DNA of 64,000 nt from DSXH01 sp020724325 (GTDB lineage: Bacteria > Bacteroidota > Ignavibacteria > Ignavibacteriales > Melioribacteraceae), in assembly GCA_040756515.1 (NCBI GenBank), contig JBFLYW010000006.1, forward strand, positions 82,050 through 146,049, written 5' to 3'. A program made the translations under genes and the position numbers. Under the pieces are notes generated by a model. That model did not search any database, had not been told where the DNA came from, and saw only the letters and a program-made list of their open reading frames with translations. The first letter of the stretch is position 1; each line of letters starts with the position of its first letter. This document shows positions 8,391 through 17,147 of the stretch, piece after piece.

Positions 8391-11300
8391 TCTGTTAAAG
8401 ATTTTTATTGGTTTAATTATTTTATTAATTCCTACTTTTCTTCGTGCACAAGTAGTAGAGCAATATGAAGAAGGAACTAATTATATAAAAATGGTTCTTC
8501 ATTTAGATGGTGTAGTGCTTAACAACGCTGCCGGATTATATCAAGGTTACTTTGATGAATCTAATCCTGGGAATTTCAGTTTACCTTTAAGAACCATATT
8601 CGTAGCCATTCCCGGTAATAATCCGTTTAGTCTTAACTGTTCCATATTAAAATCCCGGCAATTCAATTTTGAGTTGGGGTTAAATCCACAAGTTCAAAAA
8701 AGAAGCGATTCAACGGTTGCATATAATGTTAATCCGGATTTCGATTATCAGCAGTCATATCCGGAATTGGTTCAATTTGCCGGCTGCAGTTCTATTGATA
8801 AAATTAACTGTGCTGAATTTTTAATAAAGCAGTTCAGCTACAACATTGCTGCTAAACAAATTACACAAATCGAAAAGATAGAATTAATAATTCGTTTCCA
8901 AAACCCGTTACACATCAGTTCATCCAAAACCATCCAATTAGCTGAGAATTCAACTGCATCGATTATTATTAATTCTGTTCATACAAAAATTGAAGGTCTT
9001 ATTTCTGATCTACTGGCTGCTAAAAATAAATCGGCCTGGATTGAAGACGACTTACAATACGTAAAAGTTGGAATCAACGCAGATGGTATTTACAGAATTT
9101 ATGGTTATCAATTAGAGAACCTTGGCATTAAATTAAATTTTATTAATCCTTCTACACTAAAAATCTTTTTGCGCGGGGAACCAATTCCCATATTTGTAAA
9201 GACAAATAGACACAGCATATTTGCTAAGAATGATTTCATAGAATTTATTGGCAAAAGGAACTTAGGCGGTGCACACCGAGAAATAAGCAGCTTTGGTGAA
9301 CCTTACAAGGAATATTTAGATCGTTATACTGACACGACTATTTACTGGGTTACATGGAATACTTCTAATCCGGCAGGTGTAAGTGAAGTAAGCTCTGTTT
9401 CTTCGCAAAGTAAGGATACATTAGATTATTATTACGAAATAAATCATTTTGAGCAAGATAACTGGTTCGACTTTTCAACGGCAAATCTAGTAAGAAAAGA
9501 ATTACCTTATTGGATCGAAAATAAAACTTGGGGATGGTCGGGTCTAAGTGTTGGAACAAGAAACAACTCATTTACAACAAGCAACATATTCCCGGGCAAA
9601 CCGATTAGAGTGTTTGCAAAACTACAAAGTTATGCTGTATCAATTCCGTCCAAATCGCATCATTTAGCAATCAGCTTAAATTCATCTCCCGTAATTGACT
9701 CAACCTATATTAATCAATTTGATCAAGTTGTGCTAAGCGGAGAATTTCAACCTAATTTCTTATTAACCGGCAATAACATCTTTAAAGTACATTCATTTCC
9801 AACATCAAGTTTAATCAATCTCTGCTTCTTCGATTGGTACGAAGTCGAATATCCACGTTACCTAATTCCAATAGAAGGAAAGTTATTTGCGAAATTTTCA
9901 TTTCTTCAGAATAAAAAAGAATATCTGGTAAAGATCATGAATGTATCCAATGTTCCTTTTTCTTTATGGGTTAACGGTGAGAAATCAAAAAAAATTAGCG
10001 TTCCTGTATTGGATAAACAGATAATCATTGCAGATACTTTGGATAAGCAATCTGAACTATTCTACTGCGAGGAAACAAAAATACCCAGTCCTATATTTTA
10101 CTATAGTAAAAAGTTTGATCGGCTGACAAATAATTCTAATAGAGCCAACTACATTCTTATTACTCACAAAAAGTTTCTTGCCAAAGCAAAAGATTATGCT
10201 AAGTTCATAGAAGATAATTACGAATTAATTACAAAGGTTGTAGATGTTGAAGATATATACGATGAATTTTCATTTGGTTTTTTCAACCCGGAAACAATAA
10301 GAGAATTTTTAAAGTACGCATTTTATAATTGGAAGCAAGCAAATCTAAAATATGTCTGTCTGGTTGGCGGAGCCACCTACGATTATCATGGTAACAAAGC
10401 AACCTATCAGGGTGCACCACGCTTTTACAATTATGTTCCTTCATTCGGCTCGCCTGTTAGTGATACATGGTTCGTTATTTTCGATTCATCAAAGACAGTT
10501 ATACCAGATATCAGCATTGGCAGAATACCTATAACAACAAATCAGGAATTTGATTGGTATTTCCAGAAACATAAAGAGTATATACGGCAGCCATTTAATG
10601 CATGGAATAAGAGAGCAATGTTTTTCTCGGGTGGAACCGGCAACGACCAAGCCCAGATTGATGCCCTTAGAAAAGTAAACGAATTTATTATTCAGAATTA
10701 TGTTAATCCAAAACCATTATCTGCAAAGTACACTCACTTCTATAAAACGATTAATCCAGTTAATAATTTCGGTCCTTATTCATCTAAGCAAATTTCCAGT
10801 GCAATTGATAGCAGCGGGGTTTTTATTTCCTATTTAGGGCACAGCGGAACTCAGACGTGGGATAATTCAATTACAGATCCAAAGCAGCTTCAGAATAAAG
10901 TGAATCGTTATCCTCTTATTACAGATTTTGGATGTTCTACCGCACGATTTGCAGAACCGGATGTTATTTCATTTTCTCAAGCATTTGTCAATTACGGTCA
11001 AGCTATAGCTTACATTGCAAATTCCTCACTCGGGTTCACTTCAACTTCATATAGCTTTCCGCAAATATTCTATAAAAAAATATTAAGGGATTCTGTTTAT
11101 ACGATTGGTGATGCTCACCGGCTTGCCAAACTAGAATTGATTTCTAAATATGGTTCCTCCGGAGCTTATCAATTATTTACATTAACAAATACACTTATTG
11201 GTGACCCGGTTATTAAACTAAGAATTCCTTCTAAACCGAATCTCTCCATTACTGAAAAGGGTATTGCAATTCTGGATGAAAATTATTCAGACAGCATTGA

Positions 11301-13671
11301 TAGTCTAAACATTAAATTGAACATCTATAATTTTGGGTTAGCAGTAAACCAATCATACAAAATTATCTTGCAAGCATTTCATAAAAGTTTGCTTTACTAT
11401 TCTAAGGAATTTACAAGGAATATTCCTGATTACTCCGATTCGCTCATTCTAAAATTACCTGTAAAGGGTTTGAACGGCGAACATCAGATTACCGTTACAC
11501 TCGACGCGGACCAATCAATAAATGAAATTTATGAAAACGACAATGCAGTAAGTTTTCAGTTTATTGTTCCGAGCGGTTCGGTAAAATTTCTAGTAACTTC
11601 GTATGCGGAAAATTATCTTAATAATCCGTTAATAATTTTATCCCCAACGATAAAAAACTATTCTGAAGCAGTTACACTGGAAGTTGCCTCTAATAAGAGC
11701 TTTTATAATTCGAAACTTTACCTGGTTAAACTCGATACTGTAAAAACCAGTTTTAATATTGAAAATGTCTTCGCAGATAAAAGAATTTGGCTGCGGTCTA
11801 AATTAAATTCTACAGATACAACAGGTTCAACAATATCGTTCAAATTATCAGGTAAAAATAGTTTTGCTCTTTTCGATTCATTAAGTTTTTCTAAGCAGTA
11901 TTCTGCTAACCTTAAATTCAGAAATAGTTGTTATCTAGATTCAACATATATCAGATTCTATTTGCTATCTGCCGGATTAAACGACGGCAATACTGCGTTA
12001 ATACTTAAAGACGGACAGAATCATATTCCAGAGAATACTTTGCGCGGACACCATGTGGCTATTTTTAAAGGAAAGAATTATCAATTTGCCGGTTACAAAC
12101 TTTTTGATGTTTTTGGCGGAGGTACATCAGCGGCAAATGATTACGTAAAATTTCTCGATACACTTTCTTCCGATTACCTTGCTGCATTTACTCTTTCGGA
12201 CGAAGGAACTGTGAGTTCGTCTGTGTTAAGAAATAAAATAAAAGAATTCGGAAGTAAATATATTGATAATGTTTCCTTCAGAAGCTCGTGGGTAATGCTG
12301 GGAAGGAAAGGATCGCCAACAGGATCTGTTCCCGAAAAATTTGCTAAACAATATCAGGGTAGAGTAGAAGCAGATACTGTTATACTTTCTAATTACCGGA
12401 CGGGTGAATTAAAAACTAATGTAATTGGTCCGGCTGGCAAATGGAAACAATTGAATACCGGGTTAACCGGCTCAACTGATTTTTTTAGCTTATCGGTGCT
12501 TGGCAGCAGTGGATTAAGTTACGATACTTTGCTAACAACAACCGAAAGAAAAGTTACTTATAATCTTAATTCGATTGACCCTGTGAAATATCCTTACTTA
12601 AAAATAAACCTTGAATTGTCTACAGAAAACATTAATGATACTGTTAAAATTGATTCACTAATTGTAGATTACCTTAAGCCCCCGGAACTTGTTGTTAGCA
12701 GTCGTACCGCATCAGTATCAAATGATACGCTCAAACAAGGCGAAGTAATTACGCTAAATTATTTTATTTATAACACCGGAGAAACAACTGCAAATAATGT
12801 TAAAACCGCTCTGCAGCTCTTTCGAACGGATGGTTTTAAAATTTTTGAAAATGTAATTTCAGTGGACTCAATTAAACCAGATAGCAGAAAAAATTATTCG
12901 TTCAACTACGATACGCGTAACCTGAGTGGTTCATTTTATTTTGTTATTAATGTTGATCCGGATCGTTCTATGAATGAGATCTATACGGACAATAATTACT
13001 TATCCGTTCCTTTTTATGTGAAGGGAGATGAAAGCATACCGATTGTGCAAATTAAGTTTGATGAGATCGATATTTTTGACGGTGACTATATTTCACCAAA
13101 TCCAAATATTAGAATAAGCATCAGTAATAGTTCGGTTATTCCCATATATGATACTACTTCTGTGGAAATTTATTTGAATAACCAGCGGTTATACTTTAAT
13201 AACAATTCTATGCTCAATTATAGTTTTTCTAATTCAAACCCTAAAATGATCATTGAATACAAACCTGTCCTGGTAGATGGTGAATACTTATTTAAGGTAA
13301 ATGCAAAAAATCCAAATAATAGTCTAGTTGATATAACGTCAGTTCAAAAGAAGTTTTTAGTTTCTAAAGACACTCAACTGCTTTATGTATATAACTATCC
13401 AAATCCATTTAGCGAAAAAACATTTTTTACTTTTAAGCTTACTCAGATTCCAGATGAGCTGAAAATACGTATCTATACTTTAGCTGGAAGATTGATTAGA
13501 GAAATTGTTAAGCACGAGGGTGAACTGAACTATGACTTCAACATAATTGAATGGGATGGAAAAGATGAGGATGGAGCATCCATTGCTAATGGAATTTACA
13601 TTTATAAAGTAATAATCAAGAAAGGAAACGAAGTAGTTACTGCAACTCAGAAACTTGCGGTTGTTAGGTAA
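8383..13671 (+). CDS. porU: Type IX secretion system sortase PorU-like (C25 gingipain-family) protein
   Basis: A signal peptide (LLKIFIGLIILLIPTFLRAQ) is followed by a long beta-rich N-terminal region. The C25 caspase-like peptidase domain (about residues 600-950) has its catalytic pair visible as YLGHSG (His820) and DFGCSTARF (Cys851). Next come several CARDB/Ig-like adhesion segments (about 980-1650) and a C-terminal FlgD/T9SS-type sorting domain (YNYPNPFSEKTFFTF ... IYKVIIKKGNE). In Porphyromonas, PorU removes the C-terminal signal from T9SS cargo and links the cargo to A-LPS on the cell surface. At 1762 residues this protein is well longer than the roughly 1150 of Porphyromonas PorU because of the extra adhesion domains. 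It overlaps a glycosyltransferase gene by 8 nt. A secreted C25 peptidase cargo is an alternative identity. Confidence 0.82.
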   Translation: MNNLLKIFIGLIILLIPTFLRAQVVEQYEEGTNYIKMVLHLDGVVLNNAAGLYQGYFDESNPGNFSLPLRTIFVAIPGNNPFSLNCSILKSRQFNFELGLNPQVQKRSDSTVAYNVNPDFDYQQSYPELVQFAGCSSIDKINCAEFLIKQFSYNIAAKQITQIEKIELIIRFQNPLHISSSKTIQLAENSTASIIINSVHTKIEGLISDLLAAKNKSAWIEDDLQYVKVGINADGIYRIYGYQLENLGIKLNFINPSTLKIFLRGEPIPIFVKTNRHSIFAKNDFIEFIGKRNLGGAHREISSFGEPYKEYLDRYTDTTIYWVTWNTSNPAGVSEVSSVSSQSKDTLDYYYEINHFEQDNWFDFSTANLVRKELPYWIENKTWGWSGLSVGTRNNSFTTSNIFPGKPIRVFAKLQSYAVSIPSKSHHLAISLNSSPVIDSTYINQFDQVVLSGEFQPNFLLTGNNIFKVHSFPTSSLINLCFFDWYEVEYPRYLIPIEGKLFAKFSFLQNKKEYLVKIMNVSNVPFSLWVNGEKSKKISVPVLDKQIIIADTLDKQSELFYCEETKIPSPIFYYSKKFDRLTNNSNRANYILITHKKFLAKAKDYAKFIEDNYELITKVVDVEDIYDEFSFGFFNPETIREFLKYAFYNWKQANLKYVCLVGGATYDYHGNKATYQGAPRFYNYVPSFGSPVSDTWFVIFDSSKTVIPDISIGRIPITTNQEFDWYFQKHKEYIRQPFNAWNKRAMFFSGGTGNDQAQIDALRKVNEFIIQNYVNPKPLSAKYTHFYKTINPVNNFGPYSSKQISSAIDSSGVFISYLGHSGTQTWDNSITDPKQLQNKVNRYPLITDFGCSTARFAEPDVISFSQAFVNYGQAIAYIANSSLGFTSTSYSFPQIFYKKILRDSVYTIGDAHRLAKLELISKYGSSGAYQLFTLTNTLIGDPVIKLRIPSKPNLSITEKGIAILDENYSDSIDSLNIKLNIYNFGLAVNQSYKIILQAFHKSLLYYSKEFTRNIPDYSDSLILKLPVKGLNGEHQITVTLDADQSINEIYENDNAVSFQFIVPSGSVKFLVTSYAENYLNNPLIILSPTIKNYSEAVTLEVASNKSFYNSKLYLVKLDTVKTSFNIENVFADKRIWLRSKLNSTDTTGSTISFKLSGKNSFALFDSLSFSKQYSANLKFRNSCYLDSTYIRFYLLSAGLNDGNTALILKDGQNHIPENTLRGHHVAIFKGKNYQFAGYKLFDVFGGGTSAANDYVKFLDTLSSDYLAAFTLSDEGTVSSSVLRNKIKEFGSKYIDNVSFRSSWVMLGRKGSPTGSVPEKFAKQYQGRVEADTVILSNYRTGELKTNVIGPAGKWKQLNTGLTGSTDFFSLSVLGSSGLSYDTLLTTTERKVTYNLNSIDPVKYPYLKINLELSTENINDTVKIDSLIVDYLKPPELVVSSRTASVSNDTLKQGEVITLNYFIYNTGETTANNVKTALQLFRTDGFKIFENVISVDSIKPDSRKNYSFNYDTRNLSGSFYFVINVDPDRSMNEIYTDNNYLSVPFYVKGDESIPIVQIKFDEIDIFDGDYISPNPNIRISISNSSVIPIYDTTSVEIYLNNQRLYFNNNSMLNYSFSNSNPKMIIEYKPVLVDGEYLFKVNAKNPNNSLVDITSVQKKFLVSKDTQLLYVYNYPNPFSEKTFFTFKLTQIPDELKIRIYTLAGRLIREIVKHEGELNYDFNIIEWDGKDEDGASIANGIYIYKVIIKKGNEVVTATQKLAVVR

Positions 13672-13807
13672 TAAGAAAAACAAAATCACAAGTCGGGCTT
13701 TATTTTTTTGTTACTATTTAGAAATTTCTGAAAGTGTATAAATCAGAAATAGTATAAATGAGAGGAAGATTAATAGAAATTTTAGAAAAAAGAATCAGAA
13801 CCCGTTT

Positions 13808-14917
13808 TTATTTAATTCCTTTGTTTGCAGCTTCTTTGTTATCCTTAGTAATTTCCATTTGGTTTCTTGCAAGGTAGCTTCCCTGGCTAATGCCCATCAA
13901 CACTACAAGTTCTTCCGGTACAGGCCATATTTTACCTTCTACCGAGCTTTTGTAAACAAACAGAATAATTGTTGTAATAGTCCAGAACAGGTATTGAGCT
14001 TTTGCTATTGAAGGATATTCCTCGTTTTTTATTGTAATGTTTATTAACGACGCTAAACCAGAAAAATATTTGTTCGACTTATCTGTGTCTTCGTTGTCCT
14101 CTTCTTCTTTTCTGAGCCGTCCGAGTTTTTCATTCAGATTTTTCTGTAAATGTGATTGATAATGTCCTACCGCACCTGTAGCAATTGATAACCCCATCAA
14201 AGCTACTAACGAATCAGGAATTTCAGGAACATCCAGGTGCATAAGTCCAAAAGCAAAGACTAATCCGCCGACTGCTAAAGTCCACATAGCCATCTGTGTA
14301 AGAGATAGAGAGATTTTTCCATCGTAAGTCCTTATTACATCCAGCGCTCTTTTCTTTCGTACCCATTCGAAAGAAAAGATGAGTAGTGTGATTGTAACAA
14401 TAAGAATTACTGTATAGAATATACCGCCGATACCGTTGCCAAGATAAATTTCATTTTCGCTAATAACCTTTGTGTACGCCGGTTCTGATTTGTCATCCGG
14501 TTCACCATTTTTTTCGGAGAGCCATTTAACAACGGGAAGGAGCCGCATACCGGCATCGTATATTGGCATTTTAATTTCGCTTAAATCGAAAACCATCATA
14601 GTACCTTTTACCGTAGTTGTTGCATCGTTGAGTTTATAAGTCATCGTCTGATCCGAAGCAACCTGGTAAGGTTTAAATGGATGCGAACTGTTTAACACAT
14701 TACCAAATTTTGTGCGTGTCCTCTGGTAAATACCGATTAGAAATAGTTGAGGTTCCATATCTTCTGTTATGTTAGCATTTGCAATGAATACTTTAACCGG
14801 GTGAGATCTTAACTGTCCATCTGCCATTATAAGAACCGGTTTGCTTGTATTTCCCTGAGCAGATATTAATGCAGTTGCTGCGAACAATAACAATAAAACG
14901 AGAAATTTTTTTTCCAC
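13808..14917 (-). CDS. Membrane protein with an internally duplicated two-helix module (unknown function)
   Basis: Function not recognised. It has a signal peptide (LVLLLLFAATALISAQ), an extracytoplasmic beta-rich domain (about 25-155), a first helix (162-183), then helices near 208-226, 236-253, 306-322 and 334-350. Residues 203-253 and 304-350 are versions of one module: Q-x3-WT, a hydrophobic helix, a proline-containing turn (PEIPDSL / PVPEEL), then V-x-LMG-I/L-S and a second helix. A charged linker (E/D/K-rich, 258-283) separates them. The start is preceded by GGAGAA. It is the last of three same-strand genes, after a small helical protein and a lipoprotein, and a dispersed repeat lies in the gap before it. 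An envelope complex is plausible but unproven. Confidence 0.7.
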   Translation of the reverse strand: MEKKFLVLLLLFAATALISAQGNTSKPVLIMADGQLRSHPVKVFIANANITEDMEPQLFLIGIYQRTRTKFGNVLNSSHPFKPYQVASDQTMTYKLNDATTTVKGTMMVFDLSEIKMPIYDAGMRLLPVVKWLSEKNGEPDDKSEPAYTKVISENEIYLGNGIGGIFYTVILIVTITLLIFSFEWVRKKRALDVIRTYDGKISLSLTQMAMWTLAVGGLVFAFGLMHLDVPEIPDSLVALMGLSIATGAVGHYQSHLQKNLNEKLGRLRKEEEDNEDTDKSNKYFSGLASLINITIKNEEYPSIAKAQYLFWTITTIILFVYKSSVEGKIWPVPEELVVLMGISQGSYLARNQMEITKDNKEAANKGIK

Positions 14918-14937
14918 TTCAGTTCTCCTTTTTATAA

Positions 14938-15150
14938 TAAGTTACTTCTCAAAAATATTGCTTGTTATTTCTCAGTCACTTCGTTCCTTCGAACTGTCAT
15001 TTCGAGCCCGTCGTTTACAGATCGGGAAAGTCGAATCTAAACCTTGAAGGTCAAGCGTTGTTATTTGATACCTTGATGACCTTCAAGGTTGTTGTTTCTT
15101 AATCGCTTCACTCCTTCGAAATAGTACTTCTGAAATTTTCAGAAATCTAA
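14938..15150. repeat. Dispersed intergenic repeat (palindromic family A)
   Basis: The 276-nt gap between two unknown genes is filled by an element whose pieces recur at about 33.97, 34.66, 45.8, 49.0 and 50.0 kb. Shared pieces are an end related to AACTTCTGAAAAATATC, blocks of CTTCGTTCCTTCGAA and ATTTCGA, an ACCTTGAAGGT / ACCTTCAAGGT pair, and an end palindrome TTCTGAA-n-TTCAGAA. No ORF with coding character is present. Confidence 0.75.
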
Positions 15151-15193
15151 AGAAAATATTAAGCAGCAAGGATTATATCTTTCTACAAAAAAA

Positions 15194-15496
15194 TTAAATT
15201 GTAAAAAGTGCAGCAAGTGAGGGAACCTTTTTAGCTATTTCAACAGCAACGTCGCCTAAATCCTTAATCTGCTTAATTAATTGTGCTTGATTAAGATTTG
15301 CTTTTGTAGCCTCCTTTACTAAACTGATTAAATTAGCGTATACTTCCAAATCGGTCATGTCCGGTGTAATTGAATCAATTTCTGCTTTGGATAAACCTAA
15401 TAATCCGTTTAACTGCTCCTTGTATTTACCTTCGAAAGTTTTTCTATTTTCTTCAAGCTTCTTTTTTAATTTTTTTCTGAACTCATCGGCTTTCAT
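15194..15496 (-). CDS. Small helical protein, 100 aa, unknown function
   Basis: Function not recognised. The ATG at 15496 is preceded by GGAGG five bases upstream. An upstream in-frame TTG would place the start inside that ribosome binding site, so it was rejected. The product has no signal or membrane segment. It is strongly alpha-helical and charged at the N-terminus (KADEFRKKLKKKLEENRKTF), with a central LSKAEIDSITPDMTDLEVYANLI segment split by a proline and a more hydrophobic C-terminus (VAVEIAKKVPSLAALF). It lies 19 nt downstream of a lipoprotein gene and upstream of a multi-helix membrane protein on the same strand. It may be a cytoplasmic or secreted partner of that envelope pair, but this rests on position only. 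Confidence 0.65.
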   Translation of the reverse strand: MKADEFRKKLKKKLEENRKTFEGKYKEQLNGLLGLSKAEIDSITPDMTDLEVYANLISLVKEATKANLNQAQLIKQIKDLGDVAVEIAKKVPSLAALFTI

Positions 15497-15515
15497 TACC
15501 GCCTCCAATAAATAT

Positions 15516-16199
15516 TTATTGTTTCTTAGCGTTAATTAATTCTTTGAACTTATTGATAATCTCGTCAATGTTCTGATTTTTTTCTTTGGCTAATTTGGTA
15601 AGATTTCCAATTTCGTCTGATAATTCCGAAAGTCCTTTACCTAAGGTAGTTCTGAAATTGTTTAAATCTAGTTTAGAAAGAATTTCATCCTGTGTATCAT
15701 GTACTTTTCTTACAGATGCAAGATGACCTGTAACTATTGAGTTAGCGTAATGGATTTGATCGTATGCCTGGTTAATGTTTTTCAACAGAATTGAGTATTG
15801 TTCTTTAACTGGTTTGAGCCGTTCTTTTCTGAAAGATTCAACTTCACTGGTGACTTCCAGAAGATAGATCTGGATTTTTTCTAAAGCTTCCTTTTGAGCT
15901 GATCCGGATTCGTTTTCGCGGCTCGCTTTTTCGATAGAATCGAGCAGGTCTTTCTTTATTTCTGCGTCCGACAAAGTATTTTGAACCTGAAAAGGCAAAT
16001 AAATATCATCAATAAAATTGTTTATATCATCAAATAATCTCTGATAATATAAATCAACTAATGCAATGTGGGATTTTCTAATTTCTGCCAGGTCTCTTCC
16101 TACAGTTGCAGAAAGCTCAATAGCTTCTTTAGGAACCTGTGCGCATGCTGATAAAAATAAAATGAGTGAAGTGAGAAAAACTTTAATATGATTTGGCAT
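15516..16199 (-). CDS. Coiled-coil lipoprotein, unknown function
   Basis: Function not recognised. The N-terminus is a lipoprotein signal with lipobox LILFLSAC, so Cys19 should be lipidated. The remaining roughly 208 residues are charged and heptad-rich with almost no proline, consistent with a long alpha-helical or coiled-coil periplasmic protein. AGAGGG sits seven bases before the ATG. It is the first gene of a three-gene set with the 100-residue helical protein (19-nt gap) and the duplicated-module membrane protein. A periplasmic spacer or tether between membranes is one possibility, but there is no direct evidence. Confidence 0.7.
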   Translation of the reverse strand: MPNHIKVFLTSLILFLSACAQVPKEAIELSATVGRDLAEIRKSHIALVDLYYQRLFDDINNFIDDIYLPFQVQNTLSDAEIKKDLLDSIEKASRENESGSAQKEALEKIQIYLLEVTSEVESFRKERLKPVKEQYSILLKNINQAYDQIHYANSIVTGHLASVRKVHDTQDEILSKLDLNNFRTTLGKGLSELSDEIGNLTKLAKEKNQNIDEIINKFKELINAKKQ

Positions 16200-16495
16200 A
16201 TAACCCTCTTGCTATTACAATAATTATTTCCTGTCACATTAAATATTTCAAAATATTTTCTGCGACAAAATTGTGGGTCAAGAAATGAATTAGAAAACAA
16301 GAGATGGAATACCGCAGCAATTTAATTAGACAGCTTTACCCGTTACTGTCTGAATAACTATGTAACTACTTAGAGGAGGGGGACTCTAAGTTGAACAGAA
16401 GCAACTTAACTTTTTGGTTCTAAAAATTCAACAGGTAATTTTAAAGTGAAAGATGTCGAGTAAGCAGATCTTAATCTAAAAATTACTGAGGATAA
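16200..16495. other. Gene-free 296-nt spacer with two adjacent hairpins
   Basis: No coding ORF was found. Two inverted repeats lie side by side. The first is AGACAG / CTGTCT at 16328-16333 and 16346-16351. The second is ACTTAGAG / CTCTAAGT at 16368-16375 and 16384-16391, an 8-bp perfect stem with a purine loop GAGGGGGA. They lie 5' of the lipoprotein gene (minus strand) and 3' of the HAD gene's terminal codons. They could be part of a leader, a terminator without a U-tract, or a small RNA; nothing distinguishes these options. Confidence 0.3.
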
Positions 16496-17146
16496 TTATG
16501 TAAGCGAGGATTTTATGAAAACAACAAATTCTTCCACGGTATAGAACCTGTAATCGGTTTTGCATTCGTTGCATCTGTTTCTTGAGTATTCATCCCATAG
16601 AACCAGTGCACATTTAACTCCTGCACTTTCGGATGCCATAACATCGTGTATAGAATCGCCAACCATCAGAACTCGATCGGGCTGTAGATCGTACTTATCT
16701 ATAAACTTCATAATTCCTTCAGGCGATGGTTTACACTTTTCAACATCATCGCCGCTTAGAATCATATCAAACCAATCGTACAATCCAATCGATTTAAGTG
16801 TAAGAGTAGCCGAATCGCGTCCTTTACCTGTAAAAATGCCAAGTGGAATGTTCTGCTCTTTTATATACTTAACTGCCTCAGTTAAACCGGGGAAAATCTC
16901 AGCCATTTCAGGATGTCTCGATTCGTAAAAATCAAAATAATCCTTACGAGCCGATTCGTAATCATTCTTCATCCATTCTTTCAGTATAACATCTTCGGTA
17001 GGTCCGAATAGTGCGACAATTTCTTCGTTGGTTAAACGTGTGTTAAGATATTTTTCCGCAACATGATTAAAACTGGCAAAGATCAGTTCGTGTGTTTCTG
17101 CAAGTGTTCCGTCAACATCGAAGATTATTCCGTCAAATAATTTCAT
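16496..17146 (-). CDS. HAD-superfamily phosphatase (phosphoglycolate phosphatase-like)
   Basis: All four HAD motifs are visible: FDVDGTL (nucleophile Asp10, acid Asp12), the FTGKG threonine, the lysine of KCKPSPEG, and GDSIHDVMA with the metal-binding aspartates. A helical cap lies between motifs I and II (about residues 16-85), as in the Gph/PGMB-like subfamily. The length of 216 residues is standard. Likely substrates are small phosphomonoesters such as phosphoglycolate or sugar phosphates; the sequence does not say which. The start is one base after the stop of the upstream MPE-PQQ gene, with GAGGT five bases before the ATG, so the two genes are co-transcribed. Confidence 0.85.
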   Translation of the reverse strand: MKLFDGIIFDVDGTLAETHELIFASFNHVAEKYLNTRLTNEEIVALFGPTEDVILKEWMKNDYESARKDYFDFYESRHPEMAEIFPGLTEAVKYIKEQNIPLGIFTGKGRDSATLTLKSIGLYDWFDMILSGDDVEKCKPSPEGIMKFIDKYDLQPDRVLMVGDSIHDVMASESAGVKCALVLWDEYSRNRCNECKTDYRFYTVEEFVVFIKSSLT

Positions 17147-17147
17147 T

